64,000 nucleotides of DNA from Propionibacteriaceae bacterium (GTDB taxonomy: Bacteria; Actinomycetota; Actinomycetes; Propionibacteriales; Propionibacteriaceae). The notes beneath the pieces were generated by a model. That model saw only the letters and a list, made by a program, of their open reading frames with translations. It made no database searches and was not told the origin of the DNA. Of the stretch, positions 7,802 through 16,016 are shown piece after piece. The number at the start of each line of letters is the position of its first letter. Position 1 is the stretch's first letter. The stretch spans positions 4,302 to 68,301 of the forward strand of contig JAPUEI010000097.1 of NCBI GenBank assembly GCA_027492675.1, in the 5' to 3' direction. Both the position numbers and the translations under genes were made by a program.

Positions 7802-8725
7802 ATGAGGTACGTGCTCGCGATCCTTACCAAGGCTATTTCTCTGGTCGTGATCGTCGGACTCGCGTACGGGATGAAGCGCCTCGGCTGGTTCAAGGAGAGC
7901 GACTTCGCCACCTTCTCGAAGGTCCTTCTCCGCGTGACCCTTCCCTGCGCGCTGGCCACGAGCTTCAACACCTTCGAGGTCGTGCCCTCGTTGCTCGGAC
8001 TGGCGCTGTTCGCATTCCTGGCCAACCTCGCCCAGCAGCTCGTGGGCTACCTGCAGGCACGCAAGGGCACTCCCGTACAGCGCGCATTCGGCATCCTCCA
8101 CGGTGGCTCGTACAACATCGGCGCGTTCGCCCTGCCGTACCTGTCGGCCTTCATCGGACCCCACGCCATCGTCTACGCGTCGCTGTTCGACGTCGGCAGC
8201 TCCTTGGCCACGGCAGGTGTCGGTCGCAGCGCTGCCCATGCCGTGGCGCGGCCGAACGAGAAGACGACAATCGGTTCGGTCGCCCGGATCGTCTTCACCT
8301 CTCCCGTCTTCGACACGTACCTCATCCTCGTGCTCATGCGCCTGTTCCACATCCAGCTGCCGGACGTCGTCATCGGCTTCACCAGCCTCGTGGGCGCGGC
8401 GAACCCGTTCATCGCGATGTTCATGATCGGGATCGGGCTCGAGATCGCCTTGCCCCGTCGTCGGCTGTCGACCGCAGTGGTCGGCTTGCTCACCCGCTAC
8501 GTGTTCTCGATCGTGCTCTCACTGGTGGCGTGGTTCCTGCTGCCCTTCGGCCACGACGTGAAGATCATCGTCGTGCTCCTGCTGTTCGCGCCGATCGCGG
8601 CCATGATTCCGGGGTTCACCTCGGAGATCGACGGACATGTCGGTACGGCGACGTTCATGAACTCCGTGACGATCCTCATCGGGATCGTGATGCTTCCGAC
8701 GCTGTACCTGGTGCTCAGCAGATAG
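7802..8725 (+). CDS. AEC (auxin efflux carrier) family transporter
   Basis: This 307-residue integral membrane protein has about ten hydrophobic segments spread over its whole length. The pattern LRVTLPCALATSF in the third segment and the later TSPVFDTYLILVLMR, GLLTRYVFS and FAPIAAMIPGF segments are typical of the AEC/BASS-like permeases that move organic acids such as malate. It stands alone with its own start about 80 bases after the divergent Nudix gene. The substrate is not determined. Confidence 0.85.
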   Translation: MRYVLAILTKAISLVVIVGLAYGMKRLGWFKESDFATFSKVLLRVTLPCALATSFNTFEVVPSLLGLALFAFLANLAQQLVGYLQARKGTPVQRAFGILHGGSYNIGAFALPYLSAFIGPHAIVYASLFDVGSSLATAGVGRSAAHAVARPNEKTTIGSVARIVFTSPVFDTYLILVLMRLFHIQLPDVVIGFTSLVGAANPFIAMFMIGIGLEIALPRRRLSTAVVGLLTRYVFSIVLSLVAWFLLPFGHDVKIIVVLLLFAPIAAMIPGFTSEIDGHVGTATFMNSVTILIGIVMLPTLYLVLSR

Positions 8726-8897
8726 CACGTTTCAAAACTTGGCACGTACAAACCTTTCGTCGGTGGCGACAACCCACTGAAAGGGGTTCCGCACGCCGTT
8801 CGGGCGGTGGTAGGACGGGTTTCGCCCCTTGTCACCCCCGCAACCTCCCCAAGGGCTTTCGAGGGTGGCGCACATCCCCAGAACGAAGGAGTTCTGA

Positions 8898-10190
8898 ATG
8901 TTCCCCGTATCTCGTCGAAGCCTGATCATCGGCACTGCCGGAGCCGCCGCCGTGGTCCTGCAGCCCCAGCTCGCCCACGCCGATGACTCGGCCCGCACCA
9001 CCGCTGTCCGGTTCACGCTGAACGCCACGACCCAGGAGGGTGGCGAGCAGGTCACCTCGCTCACGCTCGACACCTCGTGCTTCGACGGCATCGTCGCCGG
9101 CAGCCTCACGCCCGCCACGTTCGCCGTCCACGCCAAGGCCGAGAACCCGTTCGCTCTCCCGGCCGGCCAGACGAACTTCGGCCTGTACGACGTCGACCGG
9201 GTCGTCACGGGAGTGAAGCTCCGCAACGGCAAGATCGTCATCGAGCTCAAGAGCGGTTTCACCAACAGCACCAACGCCGACGGCTCGATCGCCACGAACG
9301 GTGTCCCCGGCGCCGGCACGCTGGGGTACGTGTACCCGATCGGCCGCAACATCCGGAACAAGCTGACGTACACGATCACCCAGAAGGCGCCGATCGCGGT
9401 TCGTGGTGGCCGCTCCTTGACCCTGCCCGGATTCGTCCAGGGCTCCCTGAAGAACCCCGCCGTCGACGCGTACTCGTACGGGAAGTCCTCCGACGGCATG
9501 AACTACCGGCTGTTCTCGCCAGACTCCTGCCACGGCCGCGGCAAGAAGGCGCTGGTCGTGTGGCTGCACGGCGGCGGTGAGGGCGGCTCGGCGGCGCTGA
9601 AGTACTACGACAACGAGGCCACGCTGCGCGCCAACCGCGGGGCACTCGGGTTCTCCACCGACGAGGCTCAGCGGATCTTCGACGGCGCGTACGTGGTGGC
9701 TCCGCAGGCCGACGAGGCGTGGATGCTCGACGGTCCGGGGTACGCACCGCGCATCAAGGCCCTCATCGAGGGGCTCGTGAAGCGGCACGACATCGACCGC
9801 AAGCGGATCCACGTCATCGGCTGCAGCAACGGCGGCTACATGAGCCTGTACATGTCGTACGCCTTCCCGAACGCCTTCGCGTCCGAGGTGCCGATCTGCC
9901 CCGGAGCCAGCGAGGTGTACTTCACCGAGGCCCAGCTGAAGTCGATCACGACGCCCACGTGGTTGGTCCAGTCGAAGGACGACCCGGTCCTGCCGTTCCC
10001 GGTCAACGGTCTGCGCGCCAGCCAGCTCGTGCCCGGAGCGCTCCTGAGCGCGTACGACCACGTCATCTGGAAGGGCGTCACGTACAGCGGTCACTGGTCG
10101 TGGATCTACGCCGCGAACAACGACCCGGTCCTCAAGGGCACCCACCTGTGGCAGTGGATGGCCAAGCAGCGCCTCAACGACCGCCGCTGA
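8898..10190 (+). CDS. Tat-type secreted esterase (PHB depolymerase/prolyl-oligopeptidase-like alpha/beta hydrolase)
   Basis: This 430-residue exported hydrolase starts with a twin-arginine signal (SRRSLIIG, then a hydrophobic stretch and AHA-DD, likely cleaved near residue 28). Residues about 35-180 form an N-terminal beta domain resembling those of secreted esterases. The alpha/beta hydrolase domain follows, with WLHGGGEGG as oxyanion segment, nucleophile serine in GCSNGGY, aspartate in SKDDPVLPF and histidine in YSGHWSW. AAGGAG at 8885-8890 precedes the ATG. Likely substrates are polyester or acyl esters outside the cell. It is monocistronic, with a hairpin after it. The 170 bases before it show no recognised site. 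Confidence 0.88.
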   Translation: MFPVSRRSLIIGTAGAAAVVLQPQLAHADDSARTTAVRFTLNATTQEGGEQVTSLTLDTSCFDGIVAGSLTPATFAVHAKAENPFALPAGQTNFGLYDVDRVVTGVKLRNGKIVIELKSGFTNSTNADGSIATNGVPGAGTLGYVYPIGRNIRNKLTYTITQKAPIAVRGGRSLTLPGFVQGSLKNPAVDAYSYGKSSDGMNYRLFSPDSCHGRGKKALVVWLHGGGEGGSAALKYYDNEATLRANRGALGFSTDEAQRIFDGAYVVAPQADEAWMLDGPGYAPRIKALIEGLVKRHDIDRKRIHVIGCSNGGYMSLYMSYAFPNAFASEVPICPGASEVYFTEAQLKSITTPTWLVQSKDDPVLPFPVNGLRASQLVPGALLSAYDHVIWKGVTYSGHWSWIYAANNDPVLKGTHLWQWMAKQRLNDRR

Positions 10191-10200
10191 CGGCTCCGTC

Positions 10201-10232
10201 GTGTGGGGCGTCGCGCCCGCGGCGCCCCACAC
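10201..10232. terminator. Hairpin after the esterase gene
   Basis: GTGTGGGGCG at 10201-10210 pairs perfectly with CGCCCCACAC at 10223-10232 around a 12-base loop, 10 bases after the esterase stop. This is a probable terminator, although no long T-run follows. Confidence 0.65.
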
Positions 10233-10245
10233 ATGTCGATGATGC

Positions 10246-10327
10246 GATCCGAGTTTTCGCTGTCCATCGGGTCATGCGGGCCCCGAACAGGCGGCACATC
10301 GGCTTCTCGACAGCCAAAACTCGGATC
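10246..10327. repeat. Imperfect inverted repeat between the esterase and kinase genes
   Basis: Two 19-base arms, 10246-10264 and 10309-10327, are reverse complements with one mismatch (core GATCCGAGTTTT). They are separated by 44 bases. The right arm ends only 3 bases before the stop of the convergent kinase gene. The arms are less GC-rich than their surroundings. The element may be a large hairpin, a terminator for the minus-strand genes, or a small mobile palindrome (MITE-like). Confidence 0.6.
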
Positions 10328-10330
10328 CGG

Positions 10331-10966
10331 TCACCACGAGCCCCAGCGAAGCACCCGGTCGGCGGCCTCCTTGTGGGTGGTGATGAGCGCCGCGTTGGCC
10401 TCATCCGAGGTGAGTACGTGCTCGCGGGCGCGTTCGGGGGGCTTCCCGAAGTGGACATGGCGCGCGATCAAGTGGTCGACGCGCACTGACTCGTCCGGGG
10501 CCTCCAGGAACCAGACCTCATCCAGCTGTGCACGGACGGCTGTCCAGCCGGGGTGGAGGAGGTAGTTGCCCTCGGTCACCACGATCCGTACGGACCGGGG
10601 GACCGGGATGGCTGCGTTGACCGGGTCCTCGATCTCGCGGCGGAACTCCGGCGCGTACACCACCTCGTCGTCCGGACGGCGCAGTCGGGCCAGCAGCGCC
10701 GCGTACCCCGGCATGTCGAAGGTGTCGGGCGCGCCACGTCGAGTACGGCGGTCGTCGCCGGCGATCACGGACTTCGCCAGGTGGAACCCGTCCATCCCCA
10801 CGGCTGCGGCGACGCCGGGGGAGCGGTCGTTCGCCGCGCCGACGAGGAGCCCAGCCAGCGTGGTCTTCCCTGCGCCTGGAGCGCCGCAGACGCCGATGAT
10901 CGTCCGAGGCGACACGGAGGCTCGGCGCCACAGCTCCTCGGCAAGCGCCGGGACGTCGACGATCAC
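10331..10966 (-). CDS. Uridine-kinase-like P-loop nucleoside/fructose kinase
   Basis: This 211-residue protein resembles the phosphoribulokinase/uridine kinase superfamily (YggC-like group). The Walker A motif is GAPGAGKTT near residue 28. MDGFHLA and DTFDMPGY are the usual substrate-loop motifs, and EGNYLLHPGW is the central strand. GTG 10966 overlaps the stop of the upstream SDR gene (GTGA), so the genes are coupled. The substrate could be a nucleoside, pantothenate-like compound or sugar. The family does not decide it. Confidence 0.82.
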   Translation of the reverse strand: MIVDVPALAEELWRRASVSPRTIIGVCGAPGAGKTTLAGLLVGAANDRSPGVAAAVGMDGFHLAKSVIAGDDRRTRRGAPDTFDMPGYAALLARLRRPDDEVVYAPEFRREIEDPVNAAIPVPRSVRIVVTEGNYLLHPGWTAVRAQLDEVWFLEAPDESVRVDHLIARHVHFGKPPERAREHVLTSDEANAALITTHKEAADRVLRWGSW

Positions 10967-11784
10967 CTGATCAGCAGGTCGCTGGCCTCGAGGAACCGGT
11001 CGCCGAAGGTGTCGTCGCGCGCCTGCTTGGGCGGGTCTGTGAGCGTGCGATCGGAGTAGTAGCCGCCCACCCGCCAGTCGACGCCCGGCTTCGTGGTGGC
11101 CAGCCAGACGAGCGTGTCCGCGCCGTCCTCCGGCGTCCGCATGACCCTCTTGCCCAGCCTGGACGCGTACAGCCACTTCACGACCCCACCGGACGTCGAG
11201 CCGAACGAGGTCGCCACGACACCGGGGTGGAAGGATGCGAAGTGGAGCCCCTCGGAGCCGTACTTCCGCTGCATCGCGCGAGCGGAGATGATGTTGGCGA
11301 GCTTGGCCGCGCCGTACGCGCCGAAGGAGCTCCAGCCCTTCTGCTTGCCGAGGTCGGTGAGGTCGATCGAGCCGCGGAACGCCGCCATGCTGGCCGTGAA
11401 GATCACGGAGCCCTCACCCGCGCGCAGCGGGTCGAGAAGCAGTTCGGTCAGCAGCAGCCCGGCCAGGTGGTTGACCTGGAGGGTGGTCTCGTAGCCGTCG
11501 CCGGTCACCGTGCGCGGCGAGAACACGCCGCCTGCGTTGTTGGCGAGCACGTCGATCACCGGGTGAGCCTTCGCCAACGTCGCGGCCAGTGCCCGTACTT
11601 CGGAGAGCTTGGTGTAGTCGCAGACGTGGTACTCGACCCCCAGCCGCTCGGCGACGGCCCTGATCTTGGCCGGGGAGCGGCCCACGAGCACGAGTGTGGT
11701 GTCCGGTCGTCCGCTGAGGATCGCGGCCGCCGCAGCGCCGATCCCATCGCTGGCCCCGGTGATGACGATGGTGCGCTCGGTCAT
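10963..11784 (-). CDS. Short-chain dehydrogenase/reductase
   Basis: This SDR oxidoreductase of about 273 residues has TGASDGIG for cofactor binding, NNAGG, a serine in FTASMAAF and catalytic YGAAK. I used ATG 11784. An in-frame GTG at 11793 would add three residues. It is the first gene of an operon with the downstream kinase. It is divergent from serC, with only 57 bases between them. The function within the SDR family is unknown. Confidence 0.83.
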   Translation of the reverse strand: MTERTIVITGASDGIGAAAAAILSGRPDTTLVLVGRSPAKIRAVAERLGVEYHVCDYTKLSEVRALAATLAKAHPVIDVLANNAGGVFSPRTVTGDGYETTLQVNHLAGLLLTELLLDPLRAGEGSVIFTASMAAFRGSIDLTDLGKQKGWSSFGAYGAAKLANIISARAMQRKYGSEGLHFASFHPGVVATSFGSTSGGVVKWLYASRLGKRVMRTPEDGADTLVWLATTKPGVDWRVGGYYSDRTLTDPPKQARDDTFGDRFLEASDLLIR

Positions 11785-11841
11785 GGGCGTCACTGTACGG
11801 CGTGGTATGGGGTGGCGAAGTGGGAGGCCAGGAATGAGAGG

Positions 11842-12933
11842 ATGAGCGCCGTGCGCGCATACAACTTCTCGTCAGGTCCCGCGATCATGCCCCTCGAGGT
11901 TCTCGAGTCGGCCGCCGCAGAGCTCACCGACTGGCAGGGCTCCGGTATGTCGGTCATGGAGGTATCCCACCGCGGCAAGGCGTTCGTCGCCTGCGCGGCC
12001 GAGACGGAGGCTCGCCTCCGGTCGGTCATGGGCATCCCCGACGACTACGCCGTGCTGTTCCTCCAGGGCGGCGCAACCGGCCAGTTCTCCGCGATCCCGC
12101 TGAACCTCACGGCCCCCGGCGACACGATCGACGTGCTGCACACCGGCCAGTGGTCGGCCAAGGCGATCTCGGAGGCCCGCAAGTACGGGGTCGACGTGCG
12201 CGTCGTCACCGACGAGAAGGCGTCGAACTACACGACCACGCCGGCCGCGGGCTCGTACGAGCTGAACCCGGCCGCGACGTACGTCCACTACACGCCCAAC
12301 GAGACCATCGGCGGCGTGGCGTTCCACTACGTTCCCGAGACCGGCGACGTGCCGCTCGTGGCGGACATGAGCTCGATGATCCTGTCCGAGCCGGTCGACG
12401 TCTCGAAGTACGGCCTGATCTACGCCGGCACGCAGAAGAACATGGGTCCGTCGGGCATGTGCGTGGTCATCGTGCGCCGCGACCTCATGGGCCACGCCCG
12501 TCCGGAGACGCCGACGATCGTCGAGTACTCGGGCATGGCGGCCAACGACTCCATGCTCAACACGCCGCCCACGTTCGGCATCTACCTGCTCGGCAAGATC
12601 CTCGCCTGGGTCGAGAGCAAGGGTGGCGTCGAGGGCATCGCCGAGATCAACCGGGCGAAGGCCGCGGCGCTGTACGAGTACATCGACGCGAGCGACTTCT
12701 ACTCGAACCCTGTCGCGCCCGACAGCCGCTCGATCATGAACGTCACGTTCGTGCTGGCGAACCCGGAGCTCGACAAGGCGTTCGTGGCCCAGGCCGAGGC
12801 CGCCGGCCTCACCAACCTCGCCGGGCACCGCTCGGTGGGTGGCATGCGGGCCAGCATCTACAACGCCATGCCGCGGGAGGGCGTCGACGCGCTGATCGCG
12901 TTCATGGCGGACTTCGCAGCCAAGAACAGCTGA
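11842..12933 (+). CDS. serC: Phosphoserine aminotransferase
   Basis: This 363-residue PLP enzyme converts 3-phosphohydroxypyruvate and glutamate to phosphoserine in serine synthesis. The N-terminal NFSSGPAIMP, the GGATGQF phosphate-binding loop, HYTPNETIGG, and the PLP lysine in AGTQKNMGPSG are characteristic of SerC. ATG 11842 gives the natural N-terminus. A GTG nine bases later is possible. It lies 3 bases before the phosphoglycerate dehydrogenase gene, so both steps of the pathway are co-transcribed. Confidence 0.95.
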   Translation: MSAVRAYNFSSGPAIMPLEVLESAAAELTDWQGSGMSVMEVSHRGKAFVACAAETEARLRSVMGIPDDYAVLFLQGGATGQFSAIPLNLTAPGDTIDVLHTGQWSAKAISEARKYGVDVRVVTDEKASNYTTTPAAGSYELNPAATYVHYTPNETIGGVAFHYVPETGDVPLVADMSSMILSEPVDVSKYGLIYAGTQKNMGPSGMCVVIVRRDLMGHARPETPTIVEYSGMAANDSMLNTPPTFGIYLLGKILAWVESKGGVEGIAEINRAKAAALYEYIDASDFYSNPVAPDSRSIMNVTFVLANPELDKAFVAQAEAAGLTNLAGHRSVGGMRASIYNAMPREGVDALIAFMADFAAKNS

Positions 12934-12936
12934 CGC

Positions 12937-14097
12937 ATGCGGGTCCGTACATACAACGCCATCAGCCCGCTCGGGCTCGACCGACTGCCTTCCTCGTACG
13001 AGGTCGGCCCGGACGTCGAGGCTCCTGACGGCGTGCTCGTACGGTCCGCGGACCTGCACACGGTGGAGCTTCCAGACACCGTCCTCGCGGTCGCACGTGC
13101 TGGCGCGGGCACGAACAACATCCCCGTCGCTGCGCTCAGCCAGCGCGGGATCGTCGTGTTCAACACCCCGGGCGCCAACGCGAACGCCGTGAAAGAACTC
13201 GTGATCGCGGGCATCCTTCTCGCAGCGCGCAACCTCGTGCCGGCGGCGGCGTTCGCGGCCGGGCTGACCGGCACCGACAAGGAGATCAACGAGGCAACGG
13301 AGAAGGGCAAGAAGGCGTTCGTCGGCTTCGAGCTTCCCGGCAAGACGCTCGGCGTCATCGGTCTCGGTGCCATCGGCGTCCTCGTCGCCAACGCCGCACG
13401 CAGCCTCGGCATGCGGGTCCTCGGCTTCGATCCGCAGATCTCGATCAGCAACGCGTGGCAGCTGTCCAGCGACATCGAGCGTGCCGCAACCATCGAGGAC
13501 GTCTTCGCCGGTTCCGACCTGGTCACCGTGCACGTACCGCTCGTCGAGGCGACCAAGGGCCTGGTGAATGCCGACCGGCTGGGGCTGCTGCGTACGGGCG
13601 GTGTGCTGCTCAACTTCTCCCGCGCCGGCATCGTCGACCAGGCGGCGCTCCTCGATGCGCTGGCGACCGGAACGCTCACCACGTACGTCTGTGACTTCCC
13701 GGCCGAGGCGCTCGTGGGGAACCCGAAGGTCGTGGCGCTGCCGCACCTCGGCGCCTCGACGGGCGAGGCCGAGGACAACTGTGCGGTCATGGCCGCCGAC
13801 CAGCTCACGGCGTACCTTCAGGACGGCGAGATCCACAACTCGGTCAACTTCCCGCAGGCCTCGTTGCGGCGTGCGCCGGGGACCACGAGGTTGGCGATCG
13901 CGAACTCCAACGTGCCCAACATGGTGGGTCGGATTTCGACTCTTCTCGCCGAGGCTGGGCTGAACATCGCCGACCTCCTCAACACCTCGCGTGGCGAGCT
14001 CGCGTACACCCTGATCGATGTCGACGGAGATCCCACCGACCTTGTCATGACGCAGATTAGGGCCGTGCCCGGGGTGCTGGCGGCGCGCTTGCTCTAG
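12937..14097 (+). CDS. serA: D-3-phosphoglycerate dehydrogenase, short form with ACT domain
   Basis: This 386-residue enzyme oxidises 3-phosphoglycerate, the first step of serine synthesis. ARAGAGTNN and the Rossmann motif GLGAIG (near residue 142) bind NAD. FSRAGIVD and PHLGAST carry the catalytic arginine and histidine. The last ~70 residues are an ACT domain (NMVGRISTLLAEAGLNIADL), which usually senses serine. It lacks the long intervening domain of mycobacterial SerA (about 530 residues). It follows serC by 3 bases. Confidence 0.93.
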   Translation: MRVRTYNAISPLGLDRLPSSYEVGPDVEAPDGVLVRSADLHTVELPDTVLAVARAGAGTNNIPVAALSQRGIVVFNTPGANANAVKELVIAGILLAARNLVPAAAFAAGLTGTDKEINEATEKGKKAFVGFELPGKTLGVIGLGAIGVLVANAARSLGMRVLGFDPQISISNAWQLSSDIERAATIEDVFAGSDLVTVHVPLVEATKGLVNADRLGLLRTGGVLLNFSRAGIVDQAALLDALATGTLTTYVCDFPAEALVGNPKVVALPHLGASTGEAEDNCAVMAADQLTAYLQDGEIHNSVNFPQASLRRAPGTTRLAIANSNVPNMVGRISTLLAEAGLNIADLLNTSRGELAYTLIDVDGDPTDLVMTQIRAVPGVLAARLL

Positions 14098-14106
14098 CCC
14101 TAGAGC
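14091..14106. terminator. Small hairpin spanning two convergent stop codons
   Basis: GCTCTAG at 14091-14097 pairs with CTAGAGC at 14100-14106 around two bases. The stops of serA (+) and the DUF2332 gene (-) both lie inside it. It could serve either strand, but it is short. Confidence 0.4.
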
Positions 14107-15086
14107 CACTCCAGCCACTGGCCGTGGCTGCCGACCCGGGCCAACGGTTCGCCGTCCAGCCCGAGGACGAAGGCCGGGCGGGGGTCGTCCTCGAATCCGG
14201 GCGGAAGCTTGTCATGGATCGCGGGCACGACCCGTACGCCCTCGTTCGTCACCCAGTGCACCCCTAGTTCGCGCAGCAGGGCCAGGTGGCGGGCGCGCTG
14301 GTCACGTGAGAGGTACGCGAGCGTGGCGGAGTGGACGACGACCAGCGTTGCCGACGAGGGGGCCGCGGCGACGACGAGGGGGAGCGCATCGGTGATGTCG
14401 CCGGCGACGCGGAGCACTTCGCGGCCCGCCGTGGCGGCCAGCGCCCCGGCCAGACGGCCTTCCCGGACGTCCTCGCCGGGCCAGACCAGGGCCCGGAGCC
14501 ACGCCACGTCGTCGGGATCTTCGGGGTCGAGCGGGTTGCGGTCGATCCCCGCGCGCCAGGCGACCTCCGGCAGGGCAAGCGGTAGCCCCGATCCCGAGAC
14601 CCGGCACTCGATCGTGACGTCGGCCCCGCCGTCGGCGGTGACCACCGACCCGTCGTCGAGCGACCAGCGGTAGCGGTAGAGGTCGGGGAACAGCCCGAGC
14701 CCCGCCGACATCCCCACCTCGAGCAGGGCGATGGGCTGGGGGAGCGAGGCGAGGACGGGGGCGATCACGGCGCACCGGCCGACCTCGTTGGTCTGGGTGA
14801 AACGTGTCGTGGCGAGCCGCTCGATCTGGGGCCAGTGCCGCGCGACCCAGCCGGGGAGCTCCGGGCCGGCGTCCAGCGGGCCGCCCAGGTACTTCATCGC
14901 CCCGAGGAACAGGTTCGGCTGGCGCGCCATGCCGGGCAGGGAGTCGAGGGCGGCGGCGAGGGAGGGCGTCGCCGCGACCTGACGGCAGACGCGCGCCCAC
15001 GCGGGCGAGCTCGGTTCGGCCTCGCGCGCGAACCACTCGTACAGCTCCGTGATGGGCGCCTCGCTGAAGTACCGGCTCGTCTTCAT
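14100..15086 (-). CDS. DUF2332 family protein
   Basis: This 328-residue cytoplasmic protein of the actinobacterial DUF2332 family is of unknown function. It starts at ATG 15086 (MKTSRYFSEAPITELYEWF). Typical stretches are FLGAMKYLGG, TNEVGRCAVIAP, LLEVGMSAGL (which looks like a methyltransferase-type glycine loop), IDRNPLDPEDPDD and the C-terminal VLGLDGEPL. An SAM-binding-like fold is possible but unproven. It is convergent with serA and has no operon partner. Confidence 0.85.
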   Translation of the reverse strand: MKTSRYFSEAPITELYEWFAREAEPSSPAWARVCRQVAATPSLAAALDSLPGMARQPNLFLGAMKYLGGPLDAGPELPGWVARHWPQIERLATTRFTQTNEVGRCAVIAPVLASLPQPIALLEVGMSAGLGLFPDLYRYRWSLDDGSVVTADGGADVTIECRVSGSGLPLALPEVAWRAGIDRNPLDPEDPDDVAWLRALVWPGEDVREGRLAGALAATAGREVLRVAGDITDALPLVVAAAPSSATLVVVHSATLAYLSRDQRARHLALLRELGVHWVTNEGVRVVPAIHDKLPPGFEDDPRPAFVLGLDGEPLARVGSHGQWLEWL

Positions 15087-15215
15087 GACCGCGACGATAG
15101 CCCGGTCCCGGTGAGGCTTCCGGTTGTCGGTGCGTCTCAATACGTTGGTGCGTGCGAGATGTCGATCTGGGCGAGGTCCGTTCGTCGTCGGGGTACAACG
15201 AGGAAAGGAATCACC

Positions 15216-16016
15216 ATGGAGTACCTGCTGATGTACAGCCAGGGAACCGACCCCCAGCCCTGGGACCCTGCCGGCCAGTCGATCGGCGAGTGGGTCGCGG
15301 AGACGATCGAGAACCGCACCAACGAGTACGGCGAGCGGCTGCGGCCCGCCGAGGACACCACGCTCGTCAGGGTCCGGGACGGCAAGGTCCTGCTCACGGA
15401 AGGGCCGTTCACCGAGTCGAAGGAATGGGCCGGGGGCTTCGACATCATCTCCTGCGCCGACCTCGACGAGGCCATCGAGATCGCCTCCAAGCACCCGGCC
15501 ACCCGCATGGGGACGACCGAGGTGCGCCCGTTCATGGTGTGGCCCGATGCGGACCCGGACAGTTTCGTCGTGCCGCTGGGATTCGCGGAGCGGCCGGTCA
15601 AAGGCAAGCGATACCTGATGCTGGTGTGCGTCGATCCGTCCGGCGAGAAGGGTGTCGAAGACGAGGTCGACCCGTGGGTCGAGAGGTGGGACACCGCGGG
15701 CGTCAGGCTCTTCGGCGAGGTGCTGCGGCCGCCGGCCGACGGGACGTTCGTACGGACGCGGCAGGGCAAGGTGCTCGTCACCGATGGCCCGTACAGCGAG
15801 GCCAAGGAGTGGATCGCCGGGCTCGACGTCATCGAGGTCAGCGACTTCGATCAGGCCGTCGAGGTCGCCGCGGGCCATCCGATGGCGCGCAGCGGGCTGA
15901 TCGCGCTTGTTCCGGCGTGGCCGTTCGACGTCGACGGCGACCACGCCGCCCGCGAGCAGCGCGAGGCATCGGAATGGGGTCGTCGCACCGAGCCCGCCGT
16001 GGGGGCGACGCCCTGA
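15216..16016 (+). CDS. Tandem DGPF (YCII-related) domain protein
   Basis: This 266-residue protein is made of two YCII/DGPF domains, residues about 1-120 and 128-240. Each contains the hallmark: LLTEGPFTESKEW in the first, LVTDGPYSEAKEW in the second. AAAGGA at 15204-15209 precedes ATG 15216. Genes for DGPF proteins are the constant neighbours of ECF42-type sigma factors, and the next gene is such a sigma factor, overlapping by about 40 bases. The biochemical role of DGPF proteins is unknown. A second domain in one chain suggests internal duplication. Confidence 0.88.
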   Translation: MEYLLMYSQGTDPQPWDPAGQSIGEWVAETIENRTNEYGERLRPAEDTTLVRVRDGKVLLTEGPFTESKEWAGGFDIISCADLDEAIEIASKHPATRMGTTEVRPFMVWPDADPDSFVVPLGFAERPVKGKRYLMLVCVDPSGEKGVEDEVDPWVERWDTAGVRLFGEVLRPPADGTFVRTRQGKVLVTDGPYSEAKEWIAGLDVIEVSDFDQAVEVAAGHPMARSGLIALVPAWPFDVDGDHAAREQREASEWGRRTEPAVGATP

